In this document: positions 17,497 to 26,110 of the stretch, piece after piece | How the letters are laid out: the number at the start of each line of letters is the position of its first letter | How positions within the stretch are numbered: position 1 is the first letter of the stretch | Assembly (NCBI RefSeq): GCF_000426445.1 | Contig: NZ_KE384526.1 | Location: forward strand, 186,001 to 250,000 | DNA length: 64,000 nt | Reading direction: 5' to 3' | DNA from: Brevibacterium album DSM 18261 | GTDB taxonomy: Bacteria; Actinomycetota; Actinomycetes; Actinomycetales; Brevibacteriaceae | Notes under the pieces: generated by a model | What the model was told of the DNA's origin: nothing | Database searches by the model: none | The model's input: the letters and a program-made list of their open reading frames with translations, nothing else | Program-made: the position numbers and the translations under genes

Positions 17497-18332
17497 GACG
17501 CTCCCGCCGCAGGCGCCCCCACGGCGAGGGCGGGTGAGCCCGCCAGGTCCAGGGCCGCGTCCACGGTGAGCGTCCCGCCGTCCTCGGGTCCGCCGGCCTC
17601 GACGATGTGCGGGCTGCGGCCGCGCGCGGCGGCGCGTTCGCCGAGCTCCGCCGCGGAGATCCCCGCATCCGGCAGCAGGAGCACGAGGTCGGCGAAGGCG
17701 AGCGCGGCCTCGGCGGCCTCGGGGGAATCCGCCGTCACGAGCGCGGGCAGCTCGCCCTGCGGCGGGCGGGGCACGATCGAGGGCCCCTTGACCGTGAACT
17801 CCTCCCCCACCGAGTCCGTGCCCGCGAAGTCCACGTAGTGCACCTTCTCCCGGTCGAGGAAGCGGGCTGTGGCCACGTCGCGGATCTCCGCATCGGGCTC
17901 CCACGAGGTCCACAGGCGGGTGACGACCTCGTCGATCTCCGCGGCCTCGCGCCAGGCCTCGACGAGCGGGGCGACCGGACGACGGCCCGTCAGTCGGGCG
18001 GCGGCCTCGGTCGTCTGGACCACCGGCGACCAGCCCCCGCGACCGCGGGAGACGTGGTCAAGGGTGGCGGTGGCGGTCGCGACGTGGAAGGGCTCCGTGT
18101 GGGTGACCGGCACCTCCGGCACCAGCACCGCCTGCGTGGTGGCCGGTCCCAGCCAGGCCGCGGCGGTGAGTGCGTCCGCGCCCGAGGCGCCGTCGTCGCC
18201 CAGCACGATCCACCGCACGCCGGCCGCGTCGAGGGCGCGGACCGCCTCCCGGAGCGCGGGCGGGTCCGCGAGCGCGCCCGGTTCGAGGCGCACAGCGGTG
18301 GGTGCGGTGGCGGATGCGGGTGCGTCAGACAT
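17493..18332 (-). CDS. Short luciferase-like (LLM) flavin-dependent oxidoreductase
   Basis: This 279-residue protein has the luciferase-like monooxygenase pattern: an early strand VRWIVLGDDG, PEVPVTHTEPFHVA, TLDHVSRGRGGWSPV and, later, an HYVDFAGTDSVGEEFTVKGPS segment that resembles the substrate-site region of NtaA-type enzymes. It is clearly shorter than the usual 330-480 residues and lacks the C-terminal part of the barrel. It may therefore work only as a partner of the full-length enzyme encoded immediately upstream, in the manner of heterodimeric luciferases. It overlaps that gene by 8 nt and the FAD-protein gene by 4 nt. Confidence 0.8.
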   Translation of the reverse strand: MSDAPASATAPTAVRLEPGALADPPALREAVRALDAAGVRWIVLGDDGASGADALTAAAWLGPATTQAVLVPEVPVTHTEPFHVATATATLDHVSRGRGGWSPVVQTTEAAARLTGRRPVAPLVEAWREAAEIDEVVTRLWTSWEPDAEIRDVATARFLDREKVHYVDFAGTDSVGEEFTVKGPSIVPRPPQGELPALVTADSPEAAEAALAFADLVLLLPDAGISAAELGERAAARGRSPHIVEAGGPEDGGTLTVDAALDLAGSPALAVGAPAAGAS

Positions 18333-19815
18333 GTGCGGTCTCCTTCTCCGCAGCCTGTGACTGCGTGCTGTGCTCTGTGCTGTGCTCGTCCGCGGCACTG
18401 CGCTCTCCGATGCTGTGCTCCGCGGCGCGGGCGGCGGCGCGCGCTGCCGCCCACTGCGCCTCCGGGCGGTACCCGGCCAGGCCCAGGTTGTCCCGCAGCA
18501 TCCCGCCCTCCGGGTACTCCGTGCGGTAGACGCCGCGCTCCTGCAGCTCGGGGACCACACGCGCCACGAACTCGTCGAGGCCGCCGGGAGTGAGGTGCGG
18601 GATGAGGATGAAGCCGTCGGCTGCGCGCTGCTGGACGTACTCGTTCATCTGCTCGGCCACCCGGCCCGGGGTGCCCACGAACGAGTGGCGCGCGGACACC
18701 TCGATGACGAGCTCGCGGATCGAGAGTCCCTCCGCCTCCGCCCTCTCGCGCCAGGCGCGGGCCACCGGGCGCGGGTCCTTCACGTGCCGGACCCGGCCGC
18801 GGGTGATGTCCGCATTGTCGAAGTCCGGGTCGATCTCCGGCAGCGGGCCGTCCGGATCGCAGGCGGTGAGATCGCGGCCCCACAGCTGCTCGAGGAAGGC
18901 GATCGCCCCGGGACCGGACACCTGCTGGCGGCGGACATGGGCGGCACGCTCGTGCGCCTCGGCCTCGGTGTCGCCCAGCACGAAGGTGACGCCGGGATAG
19001 ATCTTGAGCTCGTCCTCTCCGCGGCCGAAGCGGGCGAGCCTGCGGGAGATGTCCGCGTAGAAGGCCCGACCCTCCTCCAGCTCCGAGTGGCGCGTGAAGA
19101 TCACGTCCGCGCTGCCCGCCGCGAAGTCCCTCCCGTCCGGGGAGTCCCCTGCCTGGAAGATCACGGGGTGCACCTGCCGGCTGCGCGGCAGCGGATACCT
19201 CCCCTCGATGTCGAAGAAGCGCGAGGAGTGCGCGAACCGGCCGCCGGGCTGCGCGGGACCGGCATCGCCTCCGGCCCCGGCCGCCTCGTCCCCGCCGGAT
19301 TCCCATATCGTCCGCGCCGCGGAGATGAAGTCCTCGGCCCGCGCATAGCGGTCGGCGTGATCGAGATAGCCGCCGCGGCGGAAGTTCGCGCCGGTGAAGG
19401 CGTTGTTCGTCGTGACGACGTTCCAAGCCGCACGACCTGCGGAGAGGTGGTCGAGTGTGCCCAGCTTCCGTGCGAGGTCGAAGGGCTCGTTGAACGTCGC
19501 GGAGAAGGTGCCGGCGAGCCCCAGGCGCTCCGTGACCTGGGCGACAGCGGCGAGCACCGTCGCCGTCTCCGGGCGGCCCACGACGTCGAGGTCGAAGATC
19601 TCCCCCTTGTGCTCACGGAGGCGCAGCCCCTCCGCGAGGAACAGGAAGTCGAACAGTCCCGCCTCCGCGGTCCGCGCGAAACGCTCGAAGCTGTCGAAGT
19701 CGATGTGCGAGCCCCCGGCCGGATCCGTCCAGACGGTCGTGTTGTTCACGCCCGGGAAGTGGGCGGCGAGGTGGACCTCGCGTGCGGGTGCGCTGTGGGC
19801 GGGATGCGTGGTCAT
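18325..19815 (-). CDS. NtaA/DmoA-family FMN-dependent monooxygenase
   Basis: This 496-residue enzyme is of the nitrilotriacetate/dimethyl-sulfide/dibenzothiophene-sulfone monooxygenase group. Typical blocks are AAHFPGVNNTTVW, FARTAEAGLFDFLFLAEGL, the LDHLSAGRAAWNVVTTNN flavin/substrate site, FRRGGYLDHADRYARAEDF and PVIFQAGDSPDGRDFAA. Such enzymes use reduced FMN and oxygen to cleave C-N or C-S bonds. The ATG at 19815 overlaps the stop of the double-ATPase gene, so the enzyme is made with the importer, which suggests that the imported solute is its substrate. A C-S or S-alkyl compound is the leading guess given the cysteine-rich leader upstream. Confidence 0.9.
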   Translation of the reverse strand: MTTHPAHSAPAREVHLAAHFPGVNNTTVWTDPAGGSHIDFDSFERFARTAEAGLFDFLFLAEGLRLREHKGEIFDLDVVGRPETATVLAAVAQVTERLGLAGTFSATFNEPFDLARKLGTLDHLSAGRAAWNVVTTNNAFTGANFRRGGYLDHADRYARAEDFISAARTIWESGGDEAAGAGGDAGPAQPGGRFAHSSRFFDIEGRYPLPRSRQVHPVIFQAGDSPDGRDFAAGSADVIFTRHSELEEGRAFYADISRRLARFGRGEDELKIYPGVTFVLGDTEAEAHERAAHVRRQQVSGPGAIAFLEQLWGRDLTACDPDGPLPEIDPDFDNADITRGRVRHVKDPRPVARAWRERAEAEGLSIRELVIEVSARHSFVGTPGRVAEQMNEYVQQRAADGFILIPHLTPGGLDEFVARVVPELQERGVYRTEYPEGGMLRDNLGLAGYRPEAQWAAARAAARAAEHSIGERSAADEHSTEHSTQSQAAEKETAHV

Positions 19816-21809
19816 CGTGCTCCGATCGGGACGGGACGGACAGGGGTGCTGGACGCTGCTGTGCGGGGCTCGGCTGTGCGGGGCACGGCTGCGCCGGACG
19901 CTGCACGGCGGTGCGCGGTCCCGGGGACCGCGGCGACGAGGGCACGGGTGAGCCCGGTGCGCGGACGGTCGAAGACCTCGGCGGCGGGTCCGGATTCGAC
20001 CACGCGGCCGCCGGCCATGATCAGCACGTCGTCCGCGATGTGCCGCACGACGGCGAGGTCGTGGCTGATGAAGACGTAGGCGAGCCCCAGGCGCTCCTGC
20101 AGGTCGAGGAGCAGTTCGAGGATCTGCTGCTGCACCGAGACGTCGAGTGCGGACACGGGCTCGTCGAGGACGAGGATCTCCGGGGTGCTCGCGAGCGCGC
20201 GGGCGAGCGTGACCCGCTGACGCTGGCCGCCGGAGAGCTCGCGGGGCCGCCGCTCGGCGAACTCCGGGGGCAGCGCCACGAGGTCGAGCAGCTCCGCGAC
20301 CCGTGCCCGGCGCTCCGCCCGGCCGCCGAGCCGGAAGCCCCGCAGCGGCTCCGCGATCGACTGTCCCACCGTGAACGAGGGATCGAGCGCGGCCGTCGCG
20401 TCCTGGTGCACGAACCGCGCCCGCCGGGACAGTGACCGCACCTTCCGCGGCAGCGTCGCAAGGTCCTCGCCCAGCACGGTGCCGGTGCCGGCATCCGCGG
20501 ATTCGAGGCCCACGAGGATGCGGGCGGTCGTCGATTTGCCCGATCCCGATTCGCCGACGATGCCCAGCGTCCGCCCCGCACGCAGTGTGACGTCCGCGCC
20601 GTCGACGGCAGGGCGAGCGGCACCGCCCCGATGCCCGGTGTAGGTCTTGACCACGCCGGTGACGCGGATGAGGGGCTCGCCCGCCCCGCCCTCAGGGGCG
20701 GAGTTCTGCTCCTGCCCGCCCTGCGCCCGATGGCTCTGCAGCAGCGGCACGCCGGTGAGGCCCGGTGCCGCCGCGATGAGCCGCTTCGTGTACTCCTGCC
20801 GCGGGCGGTCGAGGATCCGCGCGGCCGGACCGGATTCGACCAGCCGGCCGCCCGACATGACGAGGACCCGGTCGGCCCGGTCCCGGGCGATGCCGAGATC
20901 GTGGGTGATGAGGATGAGGGCCGTGCCCCGTTCGGCGACGAGGCCGGCGAGCAGGTCGAGCACCTGCTTCTGCACCGTCACGTCGAGGGCCGAGGTGGGC
21001 TCGTCCGCGATTATGAGCCCCGGATCGCCGGCCAGGGCGAGGGCGATGAGGACCCGTTGCCGCTGTCCGCCGGAGAACTCGTGCGGGAAGCGGCCCGGGT
21101 GCGCCTCGGGGTCCAGGCCCACCTGAGCGAGCACGGTGCGGAGACGCTCCTCCGCCTCGGCACGCGTACGGCCGTGGAGGGCCAGGACCTCCTTCAGCTG
21201 CGAGCCGATGGTGCGCACCGGGTTGAGCCCGGCCCCCGTGTCCTGCGGGACATAGCCGATCCGGGTGCCCCGCACGCCGTGCCAGGCCCGCTCCCCCGCG
21301 CCGCGCATGTCCGTGCCGAACACGCTGTGCTCCGCGGCCTCGATGCGCGCCCCGCCCGTGAGCAGACCCGCGGCGACGGCCGCCGTCGTCGTCTTGCCCG
21401 AGCCCGATTCGCCCACGATCGCGACCGTCTCCCCCGCGCGCACCTCCAGGTCGACCCCGGCGACGGCGGTCACCTCGCCGTCGCGTCCGGGATAGCCGAC
21501 CGTGAGATCGCGCAGGCGGAGCACGGGAGTCGGGTCCGCCTCGGCCGCGGGCACGGTGGACGCGGCAGCGGCCGGTGCGGTCGTGGGTGCCGGCGCGGTC
21601 GCGGGGGCGGCTGCACTCGCGAGTGCTGATGCGGATCCAGCCCCCGCAGGCGCCTCGGACAGCGCCGGCACCGAGGACAGGGTGGTGCCCGTGAGCTCCT
21701 GCTCGGCGTGCCGGGCCAGGCCGAGGAAGACGGAGAGGGGGCTGGGCACCGCAGACTGCACGGGTGCGGGCTGGGACAGAGCGGCCTGGGCCAGGGCTGC
21801 GGGGTTCAT
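19812..21809 (-). CDS. Double ABC ATPase of peptide/nickel-type importer (DppD-DppF fusion)
   Basis: This 665-residue protein has two complete nucleotide-binding domains. Domain 1 has GESGSGKTT, FSGGQRQRVLIALALA and LIIADEPTSALD; domain 2 has [25 protein letters not shown] and ILVLDEPVSALD. Each is followed by the peptide-transporter C-terminal tail. An Ala/Pro/Thr-rich region of about 110 residues precedes domain 1. The ATG at 21809 is chosen because it overlaps the DppC-type permease stop; an upstream frame extension is a shadow of that gene. The fusion powers uptake through the two permeases encoded upstream. Confidence 0.93.
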   Translation of the reverse strand: MNPAALAQAALSQPAPVQSAVPSPLSVFLGLARHAEQELTGTTLSSVPALSEAPAGAGSASALASAAAPATAPAPTTAPAAAASTVPAAEADPTPVLRLRDLTVGYPGRDGEVTAVAGVDLEVRAGETVAIVGESGSGKTTTAAVAAGLLTGGARIEAAEHSVFGTDMRGAGERAWHGVRGTRIGYVPQDTGAGLNPVRTIGSQLKEVLALHGRTRAEAEERLRTVLAQVGLDPEAHPGRFPHEFSGGQRQRVLIALALAGDPGLIIADEPTSALDVTVQKQVLDLLAGLVAERGTALILITHDLGIARDRADRVLVMSGGRLVESGPAARILDRPRQEYTKRLIAAAPGLTGVPLLQSHRAQGGQEQNSAPEGGAGEPLIRVTGVVKTYTGHRGGAARPAVDGADVTLRAGRTLGIVGESGSGKSTTARILVGLESADAGTGTVLGEDLATLPRKVRSLSRRARFVHQDATAALDPSFTVGQSIAEPLRGFRLGGRAERRARVAELLDLVALPPEFAERRPRELSGGQRQRVTLARALASTPEILVLDEPVSALDVSVQQQILELLLDLQERLGLAYVFISHDLAVVRHIADDVLIMAGGRVVESGPAAEVFDRPRTGLTRALVAAVPGTAHRRAASGAAVPRTAEPRTAASSTPVRPVPIGAR

Positions 21810-22768
21810 GAGCGGCTCCTTCCGGATCCGAGGGCGAGGGCGATGCGGTTGACGGAGAGGACGACCGCGGCGATGAGGAGACCGGGCATCGTGGTGAGCC
21901 ACCATGCGCTCGCGATGAAATCGCGGCCCTCGGAGACGAGGAGGCCCCATTCCGGCTGCGGCGGCGGTGCGCCGTAGCCCAGGAAGCTCAGCGCCGAGAC
22001 CGCGAGGATCGCGGAGCCGAACTCGAGCGCCGCGAGTGCGAACACGGGGCCCACGGCGTGCGGGAGCACATGGCGGACCACGATCTCCGGGGTGCGGATG
22101 CCGTTCAGGCGGGCGGCCTCGACGAACAGCGTCGAGCGCCAGCGCAGCACCTCGCCGCGCGCCACCCGGGCGAAGGCCGGGATCGAGGCCAGGGCGACCG
22201 CGAGCGCGATGTTCACCGCGCCGAAGCCCAGGGCCACGACGACGGACATCGACAGCAGCAGTCCGGGGATGGACTGGAGGACGTCGATGACGCGCATGAG
22301 GACCGCATCGACGCCGCAGCCGAGGAAGCCCGCGACCACGCCGATCGCCGTGCCCGCACCGAAGGCGATGAGCACCGCGATAGCCGTGGTGCCCAGCGAG
22401 GAACCGGCGCCGTGGATGATCCGGGAGAGCACGTCGCGGCCCAGCTGGTCCGTGCCGAGCAGCGCACCGGTGCCCGGTGCCTGGAGCCGCTGGAGCGGGT
22501 CTCCGGAGAGCGGGTCGCGGTCCGTGAACAGGTCAGGGGCGAGCGCCCAGGCCGTCACGAGCGCGAGGAGGACCGCGGCGAGGATCAGCCCCGGCCGGAT
22601 GCGGCCCAGCGGGGCAGTACCCCGGAGGCTCGGTCTCCCGCCGGGGGTCCGGGACGGCTCTGCGGACTGCGTGTGCTGTGCGCCTGCGTGCGAGGCTCCA
22701 GTGCGCTGCGCCTCCGCTTCCTGCACGTGCGGGGCGGTGGGCTGTGATGAGCTCAGTCCGGCGCTCAT
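21806..22768 (-). CDS. ABC importer permease, DppC type
   Basis: This 320-residue membrane protein has a long Pro/Ala-rich cytoplasmic N-terminus, one helix (PGLILAAVLLALVTAWALA), the periplasmic-type DPLSGDPLQRLQAPGTGALLGTDQLGRDVLSRI segment and the EAA loop EAARLNGIRTPEIVVRHVLPHA of the peptide/opine/nickel family. Five or six membrane spans are expected. It overlaps both neighbours by 4 nt and pairs with the DppB-type permease. Confidence 0.93.
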   Translation of the reverse strand: MSAGLSSSQPTAPHVQEAEAQRTGASHAGAQHTQSAEPSRTPGGRPSLRGTAPLGRIRPGLILAAVLLALVTAWALAPDLFTDRDPLSGDPLQRLQAPGTGALLGTDQLGRDVLSRIIHGAGSSLGTTAIAVLIAFGAGTAIGVVAGFLGCGVDAVLMRVIDVLQSIPGLLLSMSVVVALGFGAVNIALAVALASIPAFARVARGEVLRWRSTLFVEAARLNGIRTPEIVVRHVLPHAVGPVFALAALEFGSAILAVSALSFLGYGAPPPQPEWGLLVSEGRDFIASAWWLTTMPGLLIAAVVLSVNRIALALGSGRSRS

Positions 22769-23829
22769 GCGCGCACCTCCTCGGTCGGACGGGTGGGGGT
22801 GGGGCTGTGGGTCTGGTTCGCCTCGGCACCGGCCGCAGGCAATGCCTCAGCCGAGGCCTCCGCCGCTCTCCGCACTGCCGCCCGCACTGCCGGGCGTGTG
22901 CGCGGGTCCGCGAGCGGGTACAGCAGATCCGTCGCGAGGTTGACGAGCACGAACACGACGGCCGAGAAGACCACGATGCCGAGCACCAGCGGGATGTCCT
23001 GTGAGGAGACCGCGGACTCCGCGAGCCGGCCCAGGCCGCTGCGGGTGAAGACCGTCTCGACGATGACCGTCCCGCCCAGGAGGTTGCCGGTGATGACGCC
23101 GGCGACGGAGAGCAGGGAGAGGCTCGCCACCCGCAGCGCGTGCGAGAGCAGGAGGCGGGGCCGGCCCATCCCGGCGGCCCGGAAGGTCGTGACGTACTGC
23201 TCGCGCCAGGCGCGGTCGAGCGCGCGCAGCAGGACCTGCGCGACCATCGCACCGAGCGGCAGCGCGAGCGTCGCGGCGGGCAGGACGAGGCCGAGGAGGC
23301 CCTCGGCGCCCAGGGCAGGCACCCAGCCGAGCCGGAACGAGAAGACCTGCAGCAGCATGAGGCCCACCCAGAACGTCGGCAGCGCCACACCCAGGCCGGG
23401 AAGTCCGGACAGGAGGGCGCGCAGCGCCGGTCGCCGGGCATTCACGGCGAGGACCGCGAGCGCGGTGCCGCCCACGACTGCGGGCACGAGGGCGGCGACG
23501 GCGAGCGCGACGGTGGAGGGCAGCGCGGCTCCGATCGCCTCGACCACGGGCTGGCCGGTGGCGAAGGAGCTGCCCAGATCGAACCGGAGTGCCGCGGTCA
23601 GCGCCAGGAGGTACTGGACGAGCAGCGGCCGGTCGAGGTTGTACTCGGCGCGGACGGCGGCGATCTCCTCCGGCGCGGCCGTGGACTGGTCCCCGCCCAG
23701 CAGGATCGCCACGGGGTCGCCGGGCAGCACGTAGAGCACGAGGAAGGCCAGCGTGAAGGCCGCCCACAAGACCACGGCGCCGTGCCCCAGGCGCCGCAGC
23801 ACGAGGGCCGCGGTGGGAGTGAGTCGCAT
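22765..23829 (-). CDS. ABC importer permease, DppB type
   Basis: This 354-residue membrane protein begins with a span containing LGHGAVVLWAAFTLAFLVLYVLPGDP, the diagnostic start of DppB/OppB permeases. It continues with IAAVRAEYNLDRPLLVQYL and the EAA-type loop REQYVTTFRAAGMGRPRLLLSHALR. About six spans are visible. The ATG overlaps the stop of the lipoprotein gene by one base (TGATG), so translation is coupled. Confidence 0.93.
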   Translation of the reverse strand: MRLTPTAALVLRRLGHGAVVLWAAFTLAFLVLYVLPGDPVAILLGGDQSTAAPEEIAAVRAEYNLDRPLLVQYLLALTAALRFDLGSSFATGQPVVEAIGAALPSTVALAVAALVPAVVGGTALAVLAVNARRPALRALLSGLPGLGVALPTFWVGLMLLQVFSFRLGWVPALGAEGLLGLVLPAATLALPLGAMVAQVLLRALDRAWREQYVTTFRAAGMGRPRLLLSHALRVASLSLLSVAGVITGNLLGGTVIVETVFTRSGLGRLAESAVSSQDIPLVLGIVVFSAVVFVLVNLATDLLYPLADPRTRPAVRAAVRRAAEASAEALPAAGAEANQTHSPTPTRPTEEVRA

Positions 23830-25427
23830 CAGCGCTCACCCGCCAGCCAGGTGTCGTAGAGCTGGACGCGCGAGGACGCCTCGAAGTGGAGGCCCTGCAC
23901 CTCGGGCGACGTCGCCCAGACGCCGGAGAGCTCGACGAGCGGGATCGCGTGCCCCTCCTCGATGAGCTTCACCGCGGCCTGCTCGAACAGCGCGGTGCGT
24001 GCGGCCGGGTCCGTGGTCACGGTCGTCTCCGTGAGGATGTCCTCGATCTCCGAGGGTTCGCGCTCGTTGACGTTGCGGGCTCGCGCGTCGAAGACCGTCC
24101 TGATGATGTCCGCGTCCGAACGGGTGAGGTTGTAGAAGTCGAAGGTGAGGTCGCCGGACTCCTGCGCCGCCGTGTGCTCGGCGAGCGTGGCCCTGTCCAG
24201 CTGGAGGTCGATGCCTGCGGCCCGCAGCTGCTGCTGCACGAGCTCGAGGAACGGCACCGTCTGCCAGTAGCTGAGCTCGATGCTCAGCGGCTCGCCGTCG
24301 CGCTCGCGGATCCCGGTCTCCGCGTTGAGCTCCCAGCCGGCCTCGTCCAGCAGCGCCGCGGCGCCCTCCGGATCGAAGGCGAGGTGCGCGGAGAGGTCGG
24401 TGTACTGGGGCGTGGACTGCGACAGGACCGAGGTCGCCGGCGACTGGTGCGAGGAGATGACGGCGGCGAGCTCCTCCCGGTTGATCGCCTTGCTGATCGC
24501 CCGGCGCACCTCCGGCTCCTCCGCGATGGGCTTCGACTCCTTGGGCAGGAGGTTGTAGGTCATGCCCGGATTGGGCCGCGAGAGCACGGGGAAGCCCGAG
24601 GCCTCCAGCGTCTCCTCGTCCTGCGGCAGCACCGCGGTGTCGACGTCGATCTGTCCGGAACTGAGGCTGCCGTTGCGCACCGTGGCCTCCGGCACCACCG
24701 TGATCTCGATGCCATCGAGATGGGCGGGGCCCTCGTGCCGGGCGAGCGAGGACGGCCAGGCGTAGTCGTCGTAGCGGACCAGCGAGGCCGATTCCGCCGG
24801 GGTGAAGCTCTCGAGGGTGAAGGGACCCGTGCCGACGATCTCGCCGCCGCAGCGCTCCTCGGGAGTCTTCTCCAGCGTCTGAGAGGAGTAGAAGCCGAGG
24901 ATCATGGTCGAGGTCGCCTGCAGGAACTGGGCATTCGGCTCCTCGAAGGCGACGACGGCGGTGTGCTCGTCCGGCGTCTCGACGGAGCGCAGGCCTGCGA
25001 GGTAGGAGGAGCCCTGCGTGGCCCTGGCCCCGAGGTCCTGGATCGCCGCGAAGTTCTCCGCCACGGAGGCCGAGGTGAAGGGCGTCCCGTCCTGGAAGGT
25101 CACCCCCTCGCGCAGATGGAAGGTGAACTCGCGCGAGTCCTCACTGACCTCCCAGCTCTCCGCGAGCCAGGGCACGATCTCCCCGGTCTCCGGGTCCTGG
25201 TCGGTGAGCGAATCCGTCACCTGGCGCGTGACATTGAGTGCGGTGTTCTGGCCCACCTGCTGGCCGTCGACGCACTGCGGGTCCGTGTCGTAGGCGATGC
25301 GCAGGGTGCCGCCGCTCACGGGCTCGCCCGCGGCGGCGGTGGGATCGGGCTGACTCCCGCAGGCGCTCAGCAGCAGGACGGCGGACAGTGCCGCTGCGGT
25401 CAGCGAGAGGGCGGAACGTGTGTGCAT
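23829..25427 (-). CDS. Solute-binding lipoprotein of peptide/nickel-type ABC importer
   Basis: This 532-residue SBP_bac_5 protein starts with a lipoprotein signal whose lipobox is LLLSAC (Cys about residue 22). Mature-part motifs include GGTLRIAYDTDP, TFHLREGVTFQDGTPFTSASV and AISKAINREELAAV. It captures the solute outside the membrane. The family binds peptides, opines, nickel complexes and small organosulfur or glutathione-like ligands, so specificity is open. AGGAGA lies a few bases before the ATG. It is the first gene of a seven-gene operon and is preceded by a long leader with a cysteine-rich small reading frame. Confidence 0.92.
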   Translation of the reverse strand: MHTRSALSLTAAALSAVLLLSACGSQPDPTAAAGEPVSGGTLRIAYDTDPQCVDGQQVGQNTALNVTRQVTDSLTDQDPETGEIVPWLAESWEVSEDSREFTFHLREGVTFQDGTPFTSASVAENFAAIQDLGARATQGSSYLAGLRSVETPDEHTAVVAFEEPNAQFLQATSTMILGFYSSQTLEKTPEERCGGEIVGTGPFTLESFTPAESASLVRYDDYAWPSSLARHEGPAHLDGIEITVVPEATVRNGSLSSGQIDVDTAVLPQDEETLEASGFPVLSRPNPGMTYNLLPKESKPIAEEPEVRRAISKAINREELAAVISSHQSPATSVLSQSTPQYTDLSAHLAFDPEGAAALLDEAGWELNAETGIRERDGEPLSIELSYWQTVPFLELVQQQLRAAGIDLQLDRATLAEHTAAQESGDLTFDFYNLTRSDADIIRTVFDARARNVNEREPSEIEDILTETTVTTDPAARTALFEQAAVKLIEEGHAIPLVELSGVWATSPEVQGLHFEASSRVQLYDTWLAGER

Positions 25428-25954
25428 GGAAGAGGTCTCCTGGATGTGCAGACTCGATGTGCGGAGATGGAGGTGCGGAGCGTTCGCTGTGCACTCGCTT
25501 CACCCAGCCGAATGCGGCGAAACGGCTGGGAGAAATGATCAGTTGAGAATGGAACAGCACGCAGAAACGGCAGGGTGGAATGGCGGAGCGCCGGAAATGC
25601 GGCACACCGGCGAAACCGACGAGTCAGGTGACTCTGCGCGTCAGCGGAAAGGGAGTGGAGAATGCATGTGCAGCGATGCTGCGAGCGGTGATTCTGCGAG
25701 CGATGGGGTCATGCTCAGCAGCCCGGATGAGGCAGAGCCGTGCCTGCGAAGCCACGCGACACCTGCAGGGCAGGGACGCCGGGTGAGGAACGCCGCGGAG
25801 CAGCAGCTCGCACAGGGCCGTACCGGTCATGCAGAGCAGTGCTGTTCACACGATCACACGGAGCAGGATCGTTCACACGGAACGGATCGCAGAGGCACCG
25901 CACACCTACACGAGTGCTGGTGCCTGCACGGGCGCTGTGGTCACATGGAGATGC
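25428..25954 (-). other. Long untranslated leader of the importer-monooxygenase operon, no gene seen
   Basis: This 527-nt stretch separates the small cysteine-rich frame from the binding-protein gene. Reading frames on both strands lack ribosome binding sites, homology and normal codon bias. It contains short repeats (CGTGTGA units around 25848-25882 on the minus strand) and a perfect hairpin near the gene start. I take it as mRNA leader. Confidence 0.5.
25503..25530 (-). promoter_or_regulatory. Hairpin in the operon leader, possible attenuator element
   Basis: CCCAGCCG and CGGCTGGG (25523-25530 and 25503-25510 on the message strand) form a perfect 8-bp stem with a 12-nt loop, 76 nt before the start codon of the binding-protein gene. 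No T-run follows, so Rho-dependent or structural control is more likely than intrinsic termination. Confidence 0.4.
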
Positions 25955-26050
25955 TCACATGCAGATGCGCGCACACATGGAGCGACGACAATCGAGGGCC
26001 TCGAAGCGGGCGGCCAGTGCCCAGACCTGCGAGTTCCTGAATGCGATCAT
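25955..26050 (-). CDS. Cysteine-rich leader peptide (31 aa), candidate cysteine attenuator
   Basis: The frame starts at ATG 26050 with GAGGAAG (26058-26064) at ideal distance and encodes 31 residues. The peptide begins MIAFRNSQVWALAARFEAL and ends DCRRSMCARICM, so three Cys codons fall within the last eleven sense codons before the stop. A promoter-like pair lies about 110 nt upstream. Actinobacteria are known to use short cysteine-rich reading frames to couple cysteine supply to expression of downstream sulfur genes. I infer the same role here for the operon starting at 25427. The peptide itself probably has no function of its own. Too short for homology-based proof. Confidence 0.55.
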   Translation of the reverse strand: MIAFRNSQVWALAARFEALDCRRSMCARICM

Positions 26051-26092
26051 CGTGAGTCTTCCTCTGTGTCGGTCTTCTGTACCGGCAGACGG

Positions 26093-26110
26093 GCGGAAGC
26101 AGTCTTCCGC
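26093..26110 (-). promoter_or_regulatory. Perfect hairpin in the 5' region ahead of the cysteine-rich leader peptide
   Basis: GCGGAAG and CTTCCGC form a 7-bp stem with a 4-nt loop, about 40 nt before the leader-peptide ATG. A second possible stem, CGGTTC with GAACCG, lies just upstream on the message. The 5' region is therefore structured; it does not match any riboswitch consensus I know. Confidence 0.45.

Noticed and set aside
15373-17838. 821-codon plus-strand frame opposite the FAD-protein gene
   Set aside because: Antisense shadow; no ribosome binding site and no recognisable motif.
25624-25830. Possible second small frame with several Cys codons in the importer-operon leader
   Set aside because: It has no ribosome binding site near its start and its Cys codons are scattered, unlike the frame at 25955-26050.
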